Source: Ramlibacter sp. Leaf400 (lineage in GTDB: Bacteria > Pseudomonadota > Gammaproteobacteria > Burkholderiales > Burkholderiaceae_C). Taken from it: DNA of 64,000 nucleotides. Made by a program: the position numbers and the translations under genes. Where the stretch lies: NCBI RefSeq assembly GCF_001424545.1, contig NZ_LMQL01000001.1, positions 1,198 to 65,197 of the forward strand. The letters run 5' to 3'. Positions 53,241 through 62,625 of the stretch are shown here, in pieces. Every line of letters begins with the position of its first letter. Within the stretch, counting starts at the first letter, position 1. The notes beneath the pieces were generated by a model, which was not told where the DNA came from, made no database searches, and worked only from the letters and a program-made list of their open reading frames with translations.

Positions 53241-54221
53241 ATGTTTGCTTTCATCCTCCGTCGCCTCATGCAGGCCGTGGTGGTCATGGTCACCGTGGCC
53301 TTCATCGCCTTTCTGCTGTTCCAGTTCGTGGGCGACCCCGTCGTCTTCCTGCTCGGCCAGGACGCCACGCCGGACCAGATCCGCGAACTGCGTGCCGACC
53401 TGGGCCTGGACAAGCCTTTCTTCATCCAGTTCTGGCACTTCCTGCTCAACGCGGTCCAGGGCGAGTTCGGCCTGAGCCTGCGCCAGGGCGCCAAGGTCTC
53501 GCGGTTGATCGCCGAGCGCTTCCCCGCCACGCTGGAACTGGCCCTGGTCGCGGCCTTCCTCGCGCTGGCCATCGGCATCCCGATCGGCGTCTATTCCGCG
53601 CTGCGCCGCGGCACCTTCCTCAGCCAGGCGTTCATGACGCTGTCGCTGCTGGGCGTCTCGCTGCCGACCTTCCTGATCGGCATCCTGCTGATCCTCATCT
53701 TCGCCGTCACGCTGGGCTGGTTCCCGAGCTTCGGCCGCGGTCCGACGGTGCAGATCGGCTGGTGGTCCTCGGGGCTGCTCACGCCCAAGGGCTGGCACCA
53801 CATCGTGCTGCCGGCGGTGACGCTGGCCATCTTCCAGCTCACGCTGATCATGAGGCTGGTGCGCGCCGAGATGCTCGAGGTGCTGCGCACCGACTACATC
53901 AAGTTCGCGCGCGCGCGCGGCCTGTCCAACCGCGCCATCCATTTCGGCCACGCACTGAAGAACACGCTGGTGCCGGTGATGACCATCACCGGCCTGCAGC
54001 TGGGCGGCCTGATCGCCTTCGCCATCATCACGGAGACGGTCTTCCAGTGGCCGGGCATGGGCCTGCTGTTCATCCAGGCGGTGACGTTCGCCGACATCCC
54101 GGTGATGGCGGCCTACCTGTGCCTGATCGCGCTGATCTTCGTGGTCATCAACCTCGTGGTGGACCTGCTGTACTTCGCGGTCGATCCGCGCCTGCGCGTG
54201 GGCGGCGGCAGGGGGCACTGA
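53241..54221 (+). CDS. ABC transporter permease, DppB/OppB type
   Basis: 326 aa inner-membrane permease with six predicted helices. Starts MFAFILRRLMQAVVVMVTVA. The BPD_transp motif is in FARARGLSNRAIHFGHALKN, the EAA loop that contacts the ATPases. AAAVVV-type first helix and the long periplasmic loop with DQIRELRADLGLDKPF are typical of DppB. The stop overlaps the amidohydrolase start (TGATG). Confidence 0.93.
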   Translation: MFAFILRRLMQAVVVMVTVAFIAFLLFQFVGDPVVFLLGQDATPDQIRELRADLGLDKPFFIQFWHFLLNAVQGEFGLSLRQGAKVSRLIAERFPATLELALVAAFLALAIGIPIGVYSALRRGTFLSQAFMTLSLLGVSLPTFLIGILLILIFAVTLGWFPSFGRGPTVQIGWWSSGLLTPKGWHHIVLPAVTLAIFQLTLIMRLVRAEMLEVLRTDYIKFARARGLSNRAIHFGHALKNTLVPVMTITGLQLGGLIAFAIITETVFQWPGMGLLFIQAVTFADIPVMAAYLCLIALIFVVINLVVDLLYFAVDPRLRVGGGRGH

Positions 54222-55447
54222 TGCTGAGCGCCGTCCCGTCTTCCCGGCTCAAGGCCAATGGGCGCGCCTTCGCGCACATCACGCAGTACCACCCGGAGCT
54301 CACCGCCTTCCGCAGGGACCTGCACGCGCATCCCGAGATCGGCTTCGAGGAGGTCTACACCTCCGGCCGGGTGAAGGAGGCGCTGCGCCTGTGCGGCGTC
54401 GACGAGATCCACGCCGGCCTCGGCAAGACCGGCGTGGTCGGCGTGATCCGGGGGCGCCAGACGGCCAGCGGCCGCATGATCGGCCTGCGCGCCGACATGG
54501 ACGGCCTGACCATGTCCGAGAACAACGAGTTCGCCTGGAAGTCCTCGCGCGCCGGGATGATGCACGGCTGCGGCCACGACGGACACACCGCCATGCTGGT
54601 GGGCGCGGCCCGCTACCTGGCCGAGACGCGCAACTTCGACGGCACGGCCATCGTCATCTTCCAGCCGGGTGAAGAGGGCTTCGCCGGCGCCAAGGCCATG
54701 ATCGAGGACGGCCTGTTCGACCGCTTCCCGGTCGAATCCGTCTACGGCATGCACAACTGGCCCGGGCTGCGCCCCGGCACCATCGGCCTGAGCGCCGGCC
54801 CGATGATGGCCGCGGCCGACAAGGTGACGATCGAAATCACCGGCAAGGGCGGCCACGGCGCCCACGCCTACCTGGCGGTCGACCCGGTGCTGGTGGCGGC
54901 GCACATCATCACGGCGGTGCAGAGCATCGTCTCGCGCAACGTGCGCCCGGTCGACGGCGCGGTGATCAGCCTGTGCGCCCTGCAGGCCGGCGACGTCCAC
55001 GCGATGAGCGTCATTCCCGGCAAGGCCACCCTGGTGGGCACCGTGCGCACCTTCACCCCCGACGTGCAGGACCTGGTGGAGCGCCGCCTCACCGAGCTTT
55101 GCAGCGCCGTCGCGCTGGGCTTCGGCGCCACCGCCAGCGTCCACTACGAACGGGTGTATCCCGCCACCACCAACACCACGCGCGAGGCGATGTTCGCCGC
55201 CGACGTGGCCGAGTCGCTGGTGGGCGCCGACCATGTCGTGCGCGACCTGGAGCCAAGCATGGGTGCGGAGGACTTCTCCTTCATGCTTCAAGTCAAGCCA
55301 GGTGCCTACATGCGCATCGGCCAGGGCGGCGAAGGCAGCTGCATGCTGCACAACAGCCGCTACGACTTCAACGACGAGATCCTGCCACTGGGCTCGGCGC
55401 TCCACGCCAGCCTGGTCGAGCAGGCGCTGCCGCTCACCGCGGCCTGA
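54221..55447 (+). CDS. M20-family amidohydrolase (hippurate hydrolase type)
   Basis: 408 aa metal-dependent amidase cleaving N-acyl amino acids or small peptides. Metal motifs: RADMDGL, MHGCGHDGHTAMLVGAARYL, the catalytic glutamates in QPGEEGFAGAKAMI, and EPSMGAEDFSFML. No signal peptide, so cytoplasmic. Being coupled between permease and binding-protein genes, it probably hydrolyses what the transporter imports. Confidence 0.92.
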   Translation: MLSAVPSSRLKANGRAFAHITQYHPELTAFRRDLHAHPEIGFEEVYTSGRVKEALRLCGVDEIHAGLGKTGVVGVIRGRQTASGRMIGLRADMDGLTMSENNEFAWKSSRAGMMHGCGHDGHTAMLVGAARYLAETRNFDGTAIVIFQPGEEGFAGAKAMIEDGLFDRFPVESVYGMHNWPGLRPGTIGLSAGPMMAAADKVTIEITGKGGHGAHAYLAVDPVLVAAHIITAVQSIVSRNVRPVDGAVISLCALQAGDVHAMSVIPGKATLVGTVRTFTPDVQDLVERRLTELCSAVALGFGATASVHYERVYPATTNTTREAMFAADVAESLVGADHVVRDLEPSMGAEDFSFMLQVKPGAYMRIGQGGEGSCMLHNSRYDFNDEILPLGSALHASLVEQALPLTAA

Positions 55448-55489
55448 CCCCTTTCCCCACGCCTACCCTTTCACGAAAAGGAGCCAAAG

Positions 55490-57064
55490 ATGAAGATGAA
55501 GACCACGCTGCTGTACGCCGCACTCCTGTGCGCTTTCGCCGGCGCTGCCTCCGCGCAGACCGTGCGCGTCGCCAACCAGGGCGATGCCCTGTCGATGGAC
55601 CCGCACTCGCTGAACGAGTCGCTGCAGCTGTCCGTCACCAGCAACGTCTACGAGCCGCTGGTCGGCCGCAACAAGGACCTCTCGCTGGCGCCTTCGCTGG
55701 CCACGTCCTGGAAGCAGACCTCGCCGACGGTGTGGCGCTTCGAGCTGCGCAAGGGCGTCCAGTTCCATGACGGCTCGCCGTTCACCGCCGACGACGTGCT
55801 CTTCACGATGGCCCGCACGCAGGTCGACGGCTCGGACATGAAGAGCTACACCAACGATGTGAAGGCCGTGCGCAAGATCGACGACCACACCGTCGAGATC
55901 GAGACCAACGCGCCGTTCCCGATCCTGCCGGACGTGCTCACGCAGGTCTTCATCATGAGCAAGAAGTGGTGCGAGACCAACCAGGCCACGCGCCCGGTCG
56001 ACCGCCGCAAGGGCGTCGAGAACGCGGCTTCGTTCCGCGCCAATGGCACCGGCCCGTACCGCCTGCGCGAGCGCCAGCCGAACGTGCGCACCACGTTCGT
56101 GCGCAACGGCAACTACTGGGGCAAGATCGAAGGCAACGTTCAGGAGGTGATCTTCACCCCGATCGGCAGCGATGCCACGCGCGTCGCCGCCCTGCTGTCG
56201 GGCGAAGTCGACGTGATGGAGCCCGTGCCGGTCCAGGACATCGACCGCATCAGCTCCTCGCCCAACGCGCAGGCCCTGGTCGCGCCCGAGCTGCGCACCA
56301 TCTTCCTGGGCATGGACCAGAAGCGCGACGAGCTGCTGTATTCCAGCGTCAAGGGCAAGAACCCGTTCAAGGACAAGCGGGTGCGCCAGGCCTTCTACCA
56401 GGCCATCGACATCGACGGCATCAAGCGCACCGTGATGCGCAACGTCTCGCTGCCCACCGGCCTGATGGTCGGCCCCGGCATCAACGGCTTCGTGCAGGAG
56501 CAGAACAAGCGCCTCCCGTACGACCCCGAAGCGGCCAAGAAGCTGCTGGCCGAAGCCGGCTACCCCAGCGGCTTCGAGGTCACGATGAACTGCCCCAACG
56601 ACCGCTACGTCAACGACGCGCGCATCTGCCAGACCGTGGCGGCCAACCTGTCGCGCATCGGCGTCAAGATCAACCTGGCGGCCGAGACCAAGGGCACCTA
56701 CTTCCCGAAGATCCTGCGTCGCGACACCAGCTTCTACCTCCTGGGCTGGACGCCGAGCACCTACGACTCGCACAACGCGATGAATGCGCTGATGGCCTGC
56801 CCGGACGACAAGGGCGCCGGCCAGTTCAACCTGGGCAGCTACTGCAACCCGGAGTTCGACAAGCTCACGCGCGCGGTCCAGTCCGAGACGGACAAGGCCA
56901 AGCGCATGGCGATGATCAAGCAGGCGTTCGACATCCACACCAATGATGTCGGCCACCTGCCGCTGCACCAGCAGTCGCTGGCGTGGGGCGTGAGCAAGAA
57001 GGTCAAGGTGGTCCAGCGCGGCGACAACTACCTCGACTTCAAGTGGATCACCGTCCAGAAGTAA
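55490..57064 (+). CDS. ABC transporter substrate-binding protein, peptide/nickel family (2)
   Basis: 524 aa SBP family 5 protein, homologous to the one at 51466. Signal peptide MKMKTTLLYAALLCAFAGAA, cleavage near SAQT. Landmarks: VQFHDGSPFTADDVLFTMAR, ANGTGPYRLRERQPNVRTTF, VRQAFYQAIDIDGIKRTVM. AAAAGGAGCCAAAG precedes the ATG. Two binding proteins for one permease/ATPase set imply two substrate ranges. Confidence 0.92.
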   Translation: MKMKTTLLYAALLCAFAGAASAQTVRVANQGDALSMDPHSLNESLQLSVTSNVYEPLVGRNKDLSLAPSLATSWKQTSPTVWRFELRKGVQFHDGSPFTADDVLFTMARTQVDGSDMKSYTNDVKAVRKIDDHTVEIETNAPFPILPDVLTQVFIMSKKWCETNQATRPVDRRKGVENAASFRANGTGPYRLRERQPNVRTTFVRNGNYWGKIEGNVQEVIFTPIGSDATRVAALLSGEVDVMEPVPVQDIDRISSSPNAQALVAPELRTIFLGMDQKRDELLYSSVKGKNPFKDKRVRQAFYQAIDIDGIKRTVMRNVSLPTGLMVGPGINGFVQEQNKRLPYDPEAAKKLLAEAGYPSGFEVTMNCPNDRYVNDARICQTVAANLSRIGVKINLAAETKGTYFPKILRRDTSFYLLGWTPSTYDSHNAMNALMACPDDKGAGQFNLGSYCNPEFDKLTRAVQSETDKAKRMAMIKQAFDIHTNDVGHLPLHQQSLAWGVSKKVKVVQRGDNYLDFKWITVQK

Positions 57065-57081
57065 AGCATTGAGCAGGCCCG

Positions 57082-57109
57082 ACGCCGCGGGGCCCCCGTC
57101 CCGCGGCGT
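57082..57109 (+). other. Hairpin between binding-protein gene 2 and permease gene
   Basis: ACGCCGCGGG (57082-57091) pairs perfectly with CCCGCGGCGT (57100-57109) around 8 nt. No T tract follows, so it is more likely mRNA-protecting or attenuating than a full terminator. Confidence 0.6.
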
Positions 57110-57127
57110 TCGTCCATCAAGGATCCC

Positions 57128-58039
57128 ATGAGACAGACGCTCGCCCGCTGGTTCGACAGCGACATCGGCTACAGCTTTCGCAATTCGCCGGTGGCCATCA
57201 TGGCCGCCATCATCGCCTTCGTCTGCGCGTTCTGCGCCGCCTTCGCCGGCTTCGTCGCGCCGCACAACCCGTTCGACCTCACCACGCTGGTGCTGTCCGA
57301 CGCGCGCCTGCCGCCGGCCTGGGAGGCCGAGGGCAGCAGCAAGTACCTGCTGGGCACGGACGACCAGGGCCGCGACATCCTCTCCGCCCTGATGTACGGC
57401 GCCCGCATCTCCCTGGTGGTGGGCCTGGTCTCGGTGGTCCTGTCCATGTTCATCGGCGTGGCCCTGGGCCTGCTCGCCGGGTTCAAGGGCGGATGGATCG
57501 ACGGCTTCCTGATGCGGCTGTGCGACGTGATGCTCAGCTTCCCCGCCATCCTCGTGGCCCTGCTGATCGCCGGCGTCGGCCGCGCGCTCTTCCCGAACGC
57601 GCACGACACGGTGGCCTTCGGCGTGCTGATCGTCTCGATCACGCTGACCGGCTGGGTGCAGTACGCGCGAACCGTCCGGGGCTCCACCCTGGTCGAGCGC
57701 AACAAGGAATACGTGCAGGCCGCGCGCGTGACCGGCGTGGCGCCGCTGCGCATCATGGTGCGCCACGTGCTGCCCAACGTCATGGGCCCGGTGCTGGTGC
57801 TGGCCACCATCCACGTGGCCACGGCCATCATCACCGAGGCGACACTGTCCTTCCTTGGCGTGGGCGTGCCGCCCACCTCGCCCTCGCTGGGCACCCTGAT
57901 CCGGGTGGGCAACGACTACCTGTTCTCGGGCGAGTGGTGGATCACCATCTTCCCCGGGCTGATGCTCATCCTCATTGCCCTGTCGGTGAACCTGCTGGGC
58001 GACTGGCTGCGCGACGCGCTCAACCCGCGCCTGCAGTGA
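57128..58039 (+). CDS. ABC transporter permease, DppC/OppC type
   Basis: 303 aa, six predicted helices, N-terminal oligopeptide-permease-C segment (FRNSPVAIMAAIIAFVCAFC). The strongly conserved LGTDDQGRDILSALMYGARI follows, and the EAA loop is EYVQAARVTGVAPLRIMVRH. Pairs with the permease at 53241. AAGGATCCC precedes the ATG. Confidence 0.94.
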   Translation: MRQTLARWFDSDIGYSFRNSPVAIMAAIIAFVCAFCAAFAGFVAPHNPFDLTTLVLSDARLPPAWEAEGSSKYLLGTDDQGRDILSALMYGARISLVVGLVSVVLSMFIGVALGLLAGFKGGWIDGFLMRLCDVMLSFPAILVALLIAGVGRALFPNAHDTVAFGVLIVSITLTGWVQYARTVRGSTLVERNKEYVQAARVTGVAPLRIMVRHVLPNVMGPVLVLATIHVATAIITEATLSFLGVGVPPTSPSLGTLIRVGNDYLFSGEWWITIFPGLMLILIALSVNLLGDWLRDALNPRLQ

Positions 58040-58056
58040 CGGACCGTGAGAACAAG

Positions 58057-59049
58057 ATGAGCCTCCTCGAAGTCAAGAACCTCGTCGTCGAGTTTCCCAA
58101 CCGCCGCGGCACGCTGCGCGCGCTGGACGACATCTCCTTTTCCATCGCCCCGGGCGAGATCCTGGGCGTGGTGGGCGAGTCCGGCGCCGGCAAGAGCCTG
58201 ACCGGCGCGTCCATCATCGGCCTGCTGGAGCCGCCGGGGCGCGTCGCGTCCGGGCAGATCATGCTGGAAGGCCAGCGCATCGACAACCTGTCGCAGGACC
58301 AGATGCGCCACGTGCGCGGCCGCAGGATCGGCGCGATCTTCCAGGATCCGCTGACCTCGCTGAACCCGCTGTACACGGTGGGACGGCAGCTCACCGAAAC
58401 CATCCAGGCCCACCTGCCGGTGGACGCGGCCGAGGCGCGCAAGCGCGCCATCAGCCTGCTGGAAGACACCGGCATCCCGGCGGCGGCCGAGCGCATCGAC
58501 CACTTCCCGCACCAGTTCTCCGGCGGCATGCGGCAGCGCGTGGTGATCGCCCTGGCGCTCGCGGCCGAGCCCAAGCTGATCGTGGCCGACGAGCCCACCA
58601 CGGCGCTGGACGTGTCCATCCAGGCGCAGATCATCCAGCTGCTCAAGCGCATCTGCCGCGACCGCGGCGCGGCCGTGATGCTCATCACGCACGACATGGG
58701 CGTGATCGCCGAGACCTGCGACCGCGTGGCCGTGATGTACGCCGGTCGCATCGCGGAGATCGGTCCGGTGCACGAGGTGATCAACACGCCCGCGCATCCC
58801 TACACGCTGGGCCTGATGGCCTCGATCCCGGACATGGAAGTCGAGCGCGAGCGCCTCAACCAGATCGACGGCGCGATGCCGCGGCTGAACGCCATCCCGA
58901 CCGGCTGCCCCTACAACCCGCGCTGCCCGCGCGCCTTCGATCGCTGCAGGCGCGAGCGCCCCGAACTGCTGGACGCCGGCGCCACCCGCGCCGCCTGCTG
59001 GCTGCACGACGCGCACCAGACCACCGCACTGGCAGGAGCCACGGCATGA
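58057..59049 (+). CDS. ABC transporter ATP-binding protein, DppD/OppD type
   Basis: 330 aa. Walker A GESGAGKS (40-47), Q-loop in [12 protein letters not shown], signature FSGGMRQRV, Walker [14 protein letters not shown]-loop in LITHDMG. C-terminal oligopeptide-family extension with the cysteine cluster [14 protein letters not shown], which binds an iron-sulfur cluster in related proteins. The start follows the permease by 17 nt and the stop overlaps the next gene (ATGA). Confidence 0.94.
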   Translation: MSLLEVKNLVVEFPNRRGTLRALDDISFSIAPGEILGVVGESGAGKSLTGASIIGLLEPPGRVASGQIMLEGQRIDNLSQDQMRHVRGRRIGAIFQDPLTSLNPLYTVGRQLTETIQAHLPVDAAEARKRAISLLEDTGIPAAAERIDHFPHQFSGGMRQRVVIALALAAEPKLIVADEPTTALDVSIQAQIIQLLKRICRDRGAAVMLITHDMGVIAETCDRVAVMYAGRIAEIGPVHEVINTPAHPYTLGLMASIPDMEVERERLNQIDGAMPRLNAIPTGCPYNPRCPRAFDRCRRERPELLDAGATRAACWLHDAHQTTALAGATA

Positions 59050-60107
59050 GCGCCATCGCCACCGACATCCAGGCGTCGGCGCAGCCGACGGCCACCGCCC
59101 TGCAGGGAGCCACGCCCGGCCCGCTGGTGCAGGCGCGCGACCTCGCCAAGACCTTCGACGTCTCGGCGCCCTGGCTCAACCGCGTGATCGAGCGCAAGCC
59201 GCGCCAGCTGCTGCATGCGGTGGACGGGGTGAGCTTCGACATCGAGAAGGGCCAGACGCTCGCGCTGGTGGGCGAGTCCGGCTGCGGCAAGAGCACCGTG
59301 GCGCGCCTGCTGGTGGGCCTGTACGAGCCCACCCGCGGCGACCTCATCTTCGACGGCGTGGAAGCGCACAAGGTGTTCAAGACCGGCGAAGGCCGCAAGC
59401 TGCGCCGGCGCATCCAGATGATCTTCCAGGACCCCTATGCCAGCCTCAACCCGCGCTGGAAGGTGGAGGACATCGTCGGCGAGCCGCTCAAGGAGCACGG
59501 CATCGTCACCGAGGCCGCCCAGCTGAAGGAGCGCGTCGGCCAGCTGCTGCAGAGCGTCGGCCTGTCGCCGCTGGACATGGTGAAGTACCCGCACCAGTTC
59601 TCCGGCGGCCAGCGCCAGCGCATCTCCATCGCGCGCGCGCTGGCCACCGAGCCGGAGTTCCTGGTCTGCGACGAGCCCACCAGCGCGCTGGACGTGTCGG
59701 TGCAGGCGCAGGTGCTCAACATCATGAAGGACCTGCAACGCAAGCAGGGCCTGACCTACCTGTTCATCTCGCACAACCTGGCCGTGGTGCGCCACGTCTC
59801 CGACCAGGTGGGCGTGATGTACCTGGGCCGGCTGGTGGAGCTGGCCGGCAAGCACCAGCTGTTCGGCAACCCCCGGCATCCGTACACGCGGATGCTGCTG
59901 GATGCCATCCCGAAGATGCACGACACCGGCCGCTCCCGCACGCCGGTGCAGGGGGAGGTGCCCAACCCGCTGAATCCGCCCGCCGGCTGCGCATTCAACC
60001 CGCGCTGCCCGCATGCCAACGAGCGTTGCCGCGTCGAGCGCCCCGCACTGTTGACGATCGGCGGCATCCGGGTGGCCTGCCACGCGGTGGAAGAAGGCCG
60101 GATCTAG
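59046..60107 (+). CDS. ABC transporter ATP-binding protein, DppF/OppF type
   Basis: 353 aa. Walker [11 protein letters not shown]-loop [13 protein letters not shown], signature FSGGQRQRI, Walker [14 protein letters not shown]-loop FISHNLAV, and the C-terminal [15 protein letters not shown]. Second ATPase of the heterodimeric import engine and last gene of the transporter operon. It converges on hexR, 13 nt apart. Confidence 0.94.
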   Translation: MSAIATDIQASAQPTATALQGATPGPLVQARDLAKTFDVSAPWLNRVIERKPRQLLHAVDGVSFDIEKGQTLALVGESGCGKSTVARLLVGLYEPTRGDLIFDGVEAHKVFKTGEGRKLRRRIQMIFQDPYASLNPRWKVEDIVGEPLKEHGIVTEAAQLKERVGQLLQSVGLSPLDMVKYPHQFSGGQRQRISIARALATEPEFLVCDEPTSALDVSVQAQVLNIMKDLQRKQGLTYLFISHNLAVVRHVSDQVGVMYLGRLVELAGKHQLFGNPRHPYTRMLLDAIPKMHDTGRSRTPVQGEVPNPLNPPAGCAFNPRCPHANERCRVERPALLTIGGIRVACHAVEEGRI

Positions 60108-60120
60108 GCCCTGCCGAGGA

Positions 60121-60969
60121 CTAGGCGTACCGCTTGGTCCTCAAGTTGTTCTTCATCTCCCGCAGCAGCGGCTGCAGGCGCGCACCGCCGATCCTCAGCG
60201 CCACCGTGGTGGCCAGCACATCGATCACCATCAGGTGCAGCAGCCGCGACACCATCGGGCTGTAGCGGTCGTAGCCCTCGGGGTGGTCGGCCGCTAGGTG
60301 GATGTGCCCGGCGGCCGCCAGCGGCGAGCCGCTGGAGGTGATCACGATCGTCGTCGCGCCGTTCTTGCGCGCGATGTCGCACGCATCCATCAGGTCGCGC
60401 GTGCGCCCCGAGTTGGAGATGACCACCGCGCAGTCGCCGGGGCCGAGCAGCGACGCCCCCATCACCTGCAGGTGCCCGTCGCTGTAGGCGATGGTGTTCA
60501 CGCCCAGGCGGAAGAACTTGTGCTGCGCATCCTGCGCCACGATGCCCGAGTTGCCGGCGCCGTAGAAGTCGATGCGCCGACCGGTCTGGTAGGTCGCCGC
60601 CAGCGCCGCGCAGGCCCGCTCGATCGCGTAGGTCGACGCATCGTTGCGGTACTTCAGGAAGGCCGCCACCGTGTTGTCGATGACCTTCACCAGCACGTCG
60701 GAGGTCTTGTCGTCCGGGTCCACGCTGCGGTGGATGAAGGGCACGCCTTCGCTCACGCTGCCGGCCAGCTTGAGCTTGAAGTCCGACAGCCCGTCGTAGC
60801 CCATGCTGCGGCAAAAGCGCACGACGGTCGGCTTGCTCACGTGGGCCCGCTCGGCCAGCTCGCTCACCGGCAGGTTGGCAAAGGCGCGGGGGTCGCCCAG
60901 CACCAGCTTGCCCACGCGTTGCTCCGCGGTGGCCAGGGAGGGGAGGGATGCCTTGATGCGGTCGAGCAT
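60121..60969 (-). CDS. hexR: HexR, RpiR-family regulator of central carbon metabolism
   Basis: 282 aa. N-terminal RpiR helix-turn-helix (VSELAERAHVSKPTVVRFCR) and a C-terminal SIS sugar-phosphate domain (RIDFYGAGNSGIVAQDAQHK; VVISNSGRTRDLMDACDIAR). In the known family it senses 2-keto-3-deoxy-6-phosphogluconate and controls zwf and related genes. The linkage to zwf here supports HexR. ATG 60969 is 17 nt after the zwf stop; a GTG at 60990 overlapping that stop is an alternative start. Confidence 0.92.
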   Translation of the reverse strand: MLDRIKASLPSLATAEQRVGKLVLGDPRAFANLPVSELAERAHVSKPTVVRFCRSMGYDGLSDFKLKLAGSVSEGVPFIHRSVDPDDKTSDVLVKVIDNTVAAFLKYRNDASTYAIERACAALAATYQTGRRIDFYGAGNSGIVAQDAQHKFFRLGVNTIAYSDGHLQVMGASLLGPGDCAVVISNSGRTRDLMDACDIARKNGATTIVITSSGSPLAAAGHIHLAADHPEGYDRYSPMVSRLLHLMVIDVLATTVALRIGGARLQPLLREMKNNLRTKRYA

Positions 60970-60986
60970 GGTGCCGCCCGCGGACG

Positions 60987-62441
60987 TCACTGCTCTTCGC
61001 TCCAGCAGAAACCGTCGCGCGCGATCATCGCGCTGGCCGCGCTCGGCCCCCAGCTGCCGGCCGCGTAGGACCGCAGCCCGCTGGAGTTGCCGCGCCAGCT
61101 GTCCAGCAGCGGCTCCACCCAGCGCCAGGCGGCTTCCTGCTCGTCGCTGCGCACGAACAGGTTGAGCCGGCCGTCGATCACGTCCAGCAGCAGGCGCTCG
61201 TACGCGCCCACGCGCTCGGAGCCGAAGCGCTTGTCGAAGTCCAGGTCCAGGTGCACCGGCGTCAGCGATTGCAAATGCCGGCGGTTTTCCTGCCCCTGGG
61301 CCAGCAGGTGCAGCTCCAGCCCGTCGCGCGGCTGCAGGTCGATCACCAGCCGGTTGCCCGCGCCCAGCGGCGTGTTGAAGATGGCGTGCGGCGCCGGCCG
61401 GAAGTTCACCGCGATGTGGGCGTCGCGCGCCGCCAGCCGCTTGCCGGTGCGGATGTAGAACGGCACGCCCGCCCAGCGCCAGTTGGCGATCTCGGCGCGC
61501 AGCGCCACGAAGGTCTCGGTCGTGCTCTCGTGCGGAACGCCGGGCTCCTGCCGGTAGCCTGGCACCGGCTCGCCGGCCACCGTGCCCGGGCCGTACTGGC
61601 CCCGGATCGCGTGCTGCGCCATGGTCTCGGGCGTCCAGGCACGCAGGGAGCGCAGCACCTTGAGCTTCTCGTCGCGGATGGCGTCGGCATCGGAACTGAT
61701 CGGCGGCTCCATCGCCAGCGCACACACGAGCTGAAGAGCATGGTTCTGCACCATGTCGCGCAGCGCGCCGGTGCTGTCGTAGAACGCGCCGCGCTTTTCC
61801 ACGCCGATGTCCTCGGCGATCGTGACTTCGATGTTGGCGATCGTCTCGCGGCGCCACAGCGGCTCGAACAGCGAATTGCCGAACCGCAGCGCGAACAGGT
61901 TCTGCACCGACGGCTTGCCCAGGTAGTGGTCGATGCGGAAGATCTGCTGCTCGCTGAAGGCGCGCCGCACCGTCTCGTTGATCTCGCGGTTGCTGGCCAG
62001 GTCGTGGCCCAGCGGCTTTTCCAGGACGATGCGGGTGTTCGCAGTGGCCAGCCCGGCGGCGGCCAGCTGCTCGCAGGCCAGGGTGAACAGCGTGGGCGCG
62101 GTGGCGAGGTACATCACGACCTGGTCGGCTCCGCGGTGCACCAGCTTGTCCTTCAGGCGCGCGTAGTCCTCGGGTTTCGAGAGGTCCATGCGCACGAAGT
62201 GCAGCAGCTGGGCGAAACGTCCGAATTCCTCGGGGCTGGGCCGTTTGGCCAGGTCCACGTTCTCGAAGCGCTGCTGGATCAGCTGCCGGTACTGCTCATT
62301 GCCCAGGTCGTCGCGGGCCACGCCGATGATGCGGCCGTCGGCCGGCAGCGTGCCGTGGCGGAACGCCTGGAAGAGGGCGGGGAGAAGCTTGCGCCAGGCC
62401 AGGTCGCCGGTGCCGCCGAAGAGGACGAGGTCGAAGCTCAT
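60987..62441 (-). CDS. zwf: Glucose-6-phosphate 1-dehydrogenase
   Basis: 484 aa NADP-dependent enzyme opening the oxidative pentose phosphate and Entner-Doudoroff routes. The coenzyme loop is FGGTGDLAWRKLLPALF (usual GASGDL replaced by GGTGDL), the substrate signature is RIDHYLGKPSVQNLFALRFG, and FYIRTGKRLA is conserved. First gene of the zwf-hexR transcript. Promoter region shared with tal, including HexR-like palindromes. Confidence 0.96.
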   Translation of the reverse strand: MSFDLVLFGGTGDLAWRKLLPALFQAFRHGTLPADGRIIGVARDDLGNEQYRQLIQQRFENVDLAKRPSPEEFGRFAQLLHFVRMDLSKPEDYARLKDKLVHRGADQVVMYLATAPTLFTLACEQLAAAGLATANTRIVLEKPLGHDLASNREINETVRRAFSEQQIFRIDHYLGKPSVQNLFALRFGNSLFEPLWRRETIANIEVTIAEDIGVEKRGAFYDSTGALRDMVQNHALQLVCALAMEPPISSDADAIRDEKLKVLRSLRAWTPETMAQHAIRGQYGPGTVAGEPVPGYRQEPGVPHESTTETFVALRAEIANWRWAGVPFYIRTGKRLAARDAHIAVNFRPAPHAIFNTPLGAGNRLVIDLQPRDGLELHLLAQGQENRRHLQSLTPVHLDLDFDKRFGSERVGAYERLLLDVIDGRLNLFVRSDEQEAAWRWVEPLLDSWRGNSSGLRSYAAGSWGPSAASAMIARDGFCWSEEQ

Positions 62442-62471
62442 GGTTCCTTGGTGTCGGGGACGAGCGGTTAC

Positions 62472-62486
62472 TGTAACTTCGTTTCA
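62472..62486. promoter_or_regulatory. HexR-like palindrome 1 (zwf side)
   Basis: TGTAACTTCGTTTCA, half-sites TGTAAC and GTTTCA (one mismatch to perfect dyad) with a 3-nt spacer, 31 nt upstream of the zwf start codon. Same geometry as the TGTAAT-N3-ATTACA type HexR motif known in other proteobacteria. Confidence 0.6.
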
Positions 62487-62550
62487 TGATTTCCGACCCT
62501 GGGGCGGGGTCGGGCGCCCGCAGCTCTAGCTTAGAGAACGGCTTGCGCGG

Positions 62551-62565
62551 CGTAATCCGATTACG
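62551..62565. promoter_or_regulatory. HexR-like palindrome 2 (tal side)
   Basis: CGTAATCCGATTACG, a perfect dyad around a single central C; the core GTAAT-N3-ATTAC fits the HexR-type motif. It lies 60 nt upstream of the tal start codon. Confidence 0.6.
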
Positions 62566-62625
62566 GCTCCTCCATTCGGGCCATGCCGGCCCGGTCGCCG
62601 CCCCAGCGCCGATAATCGCAAGGCC

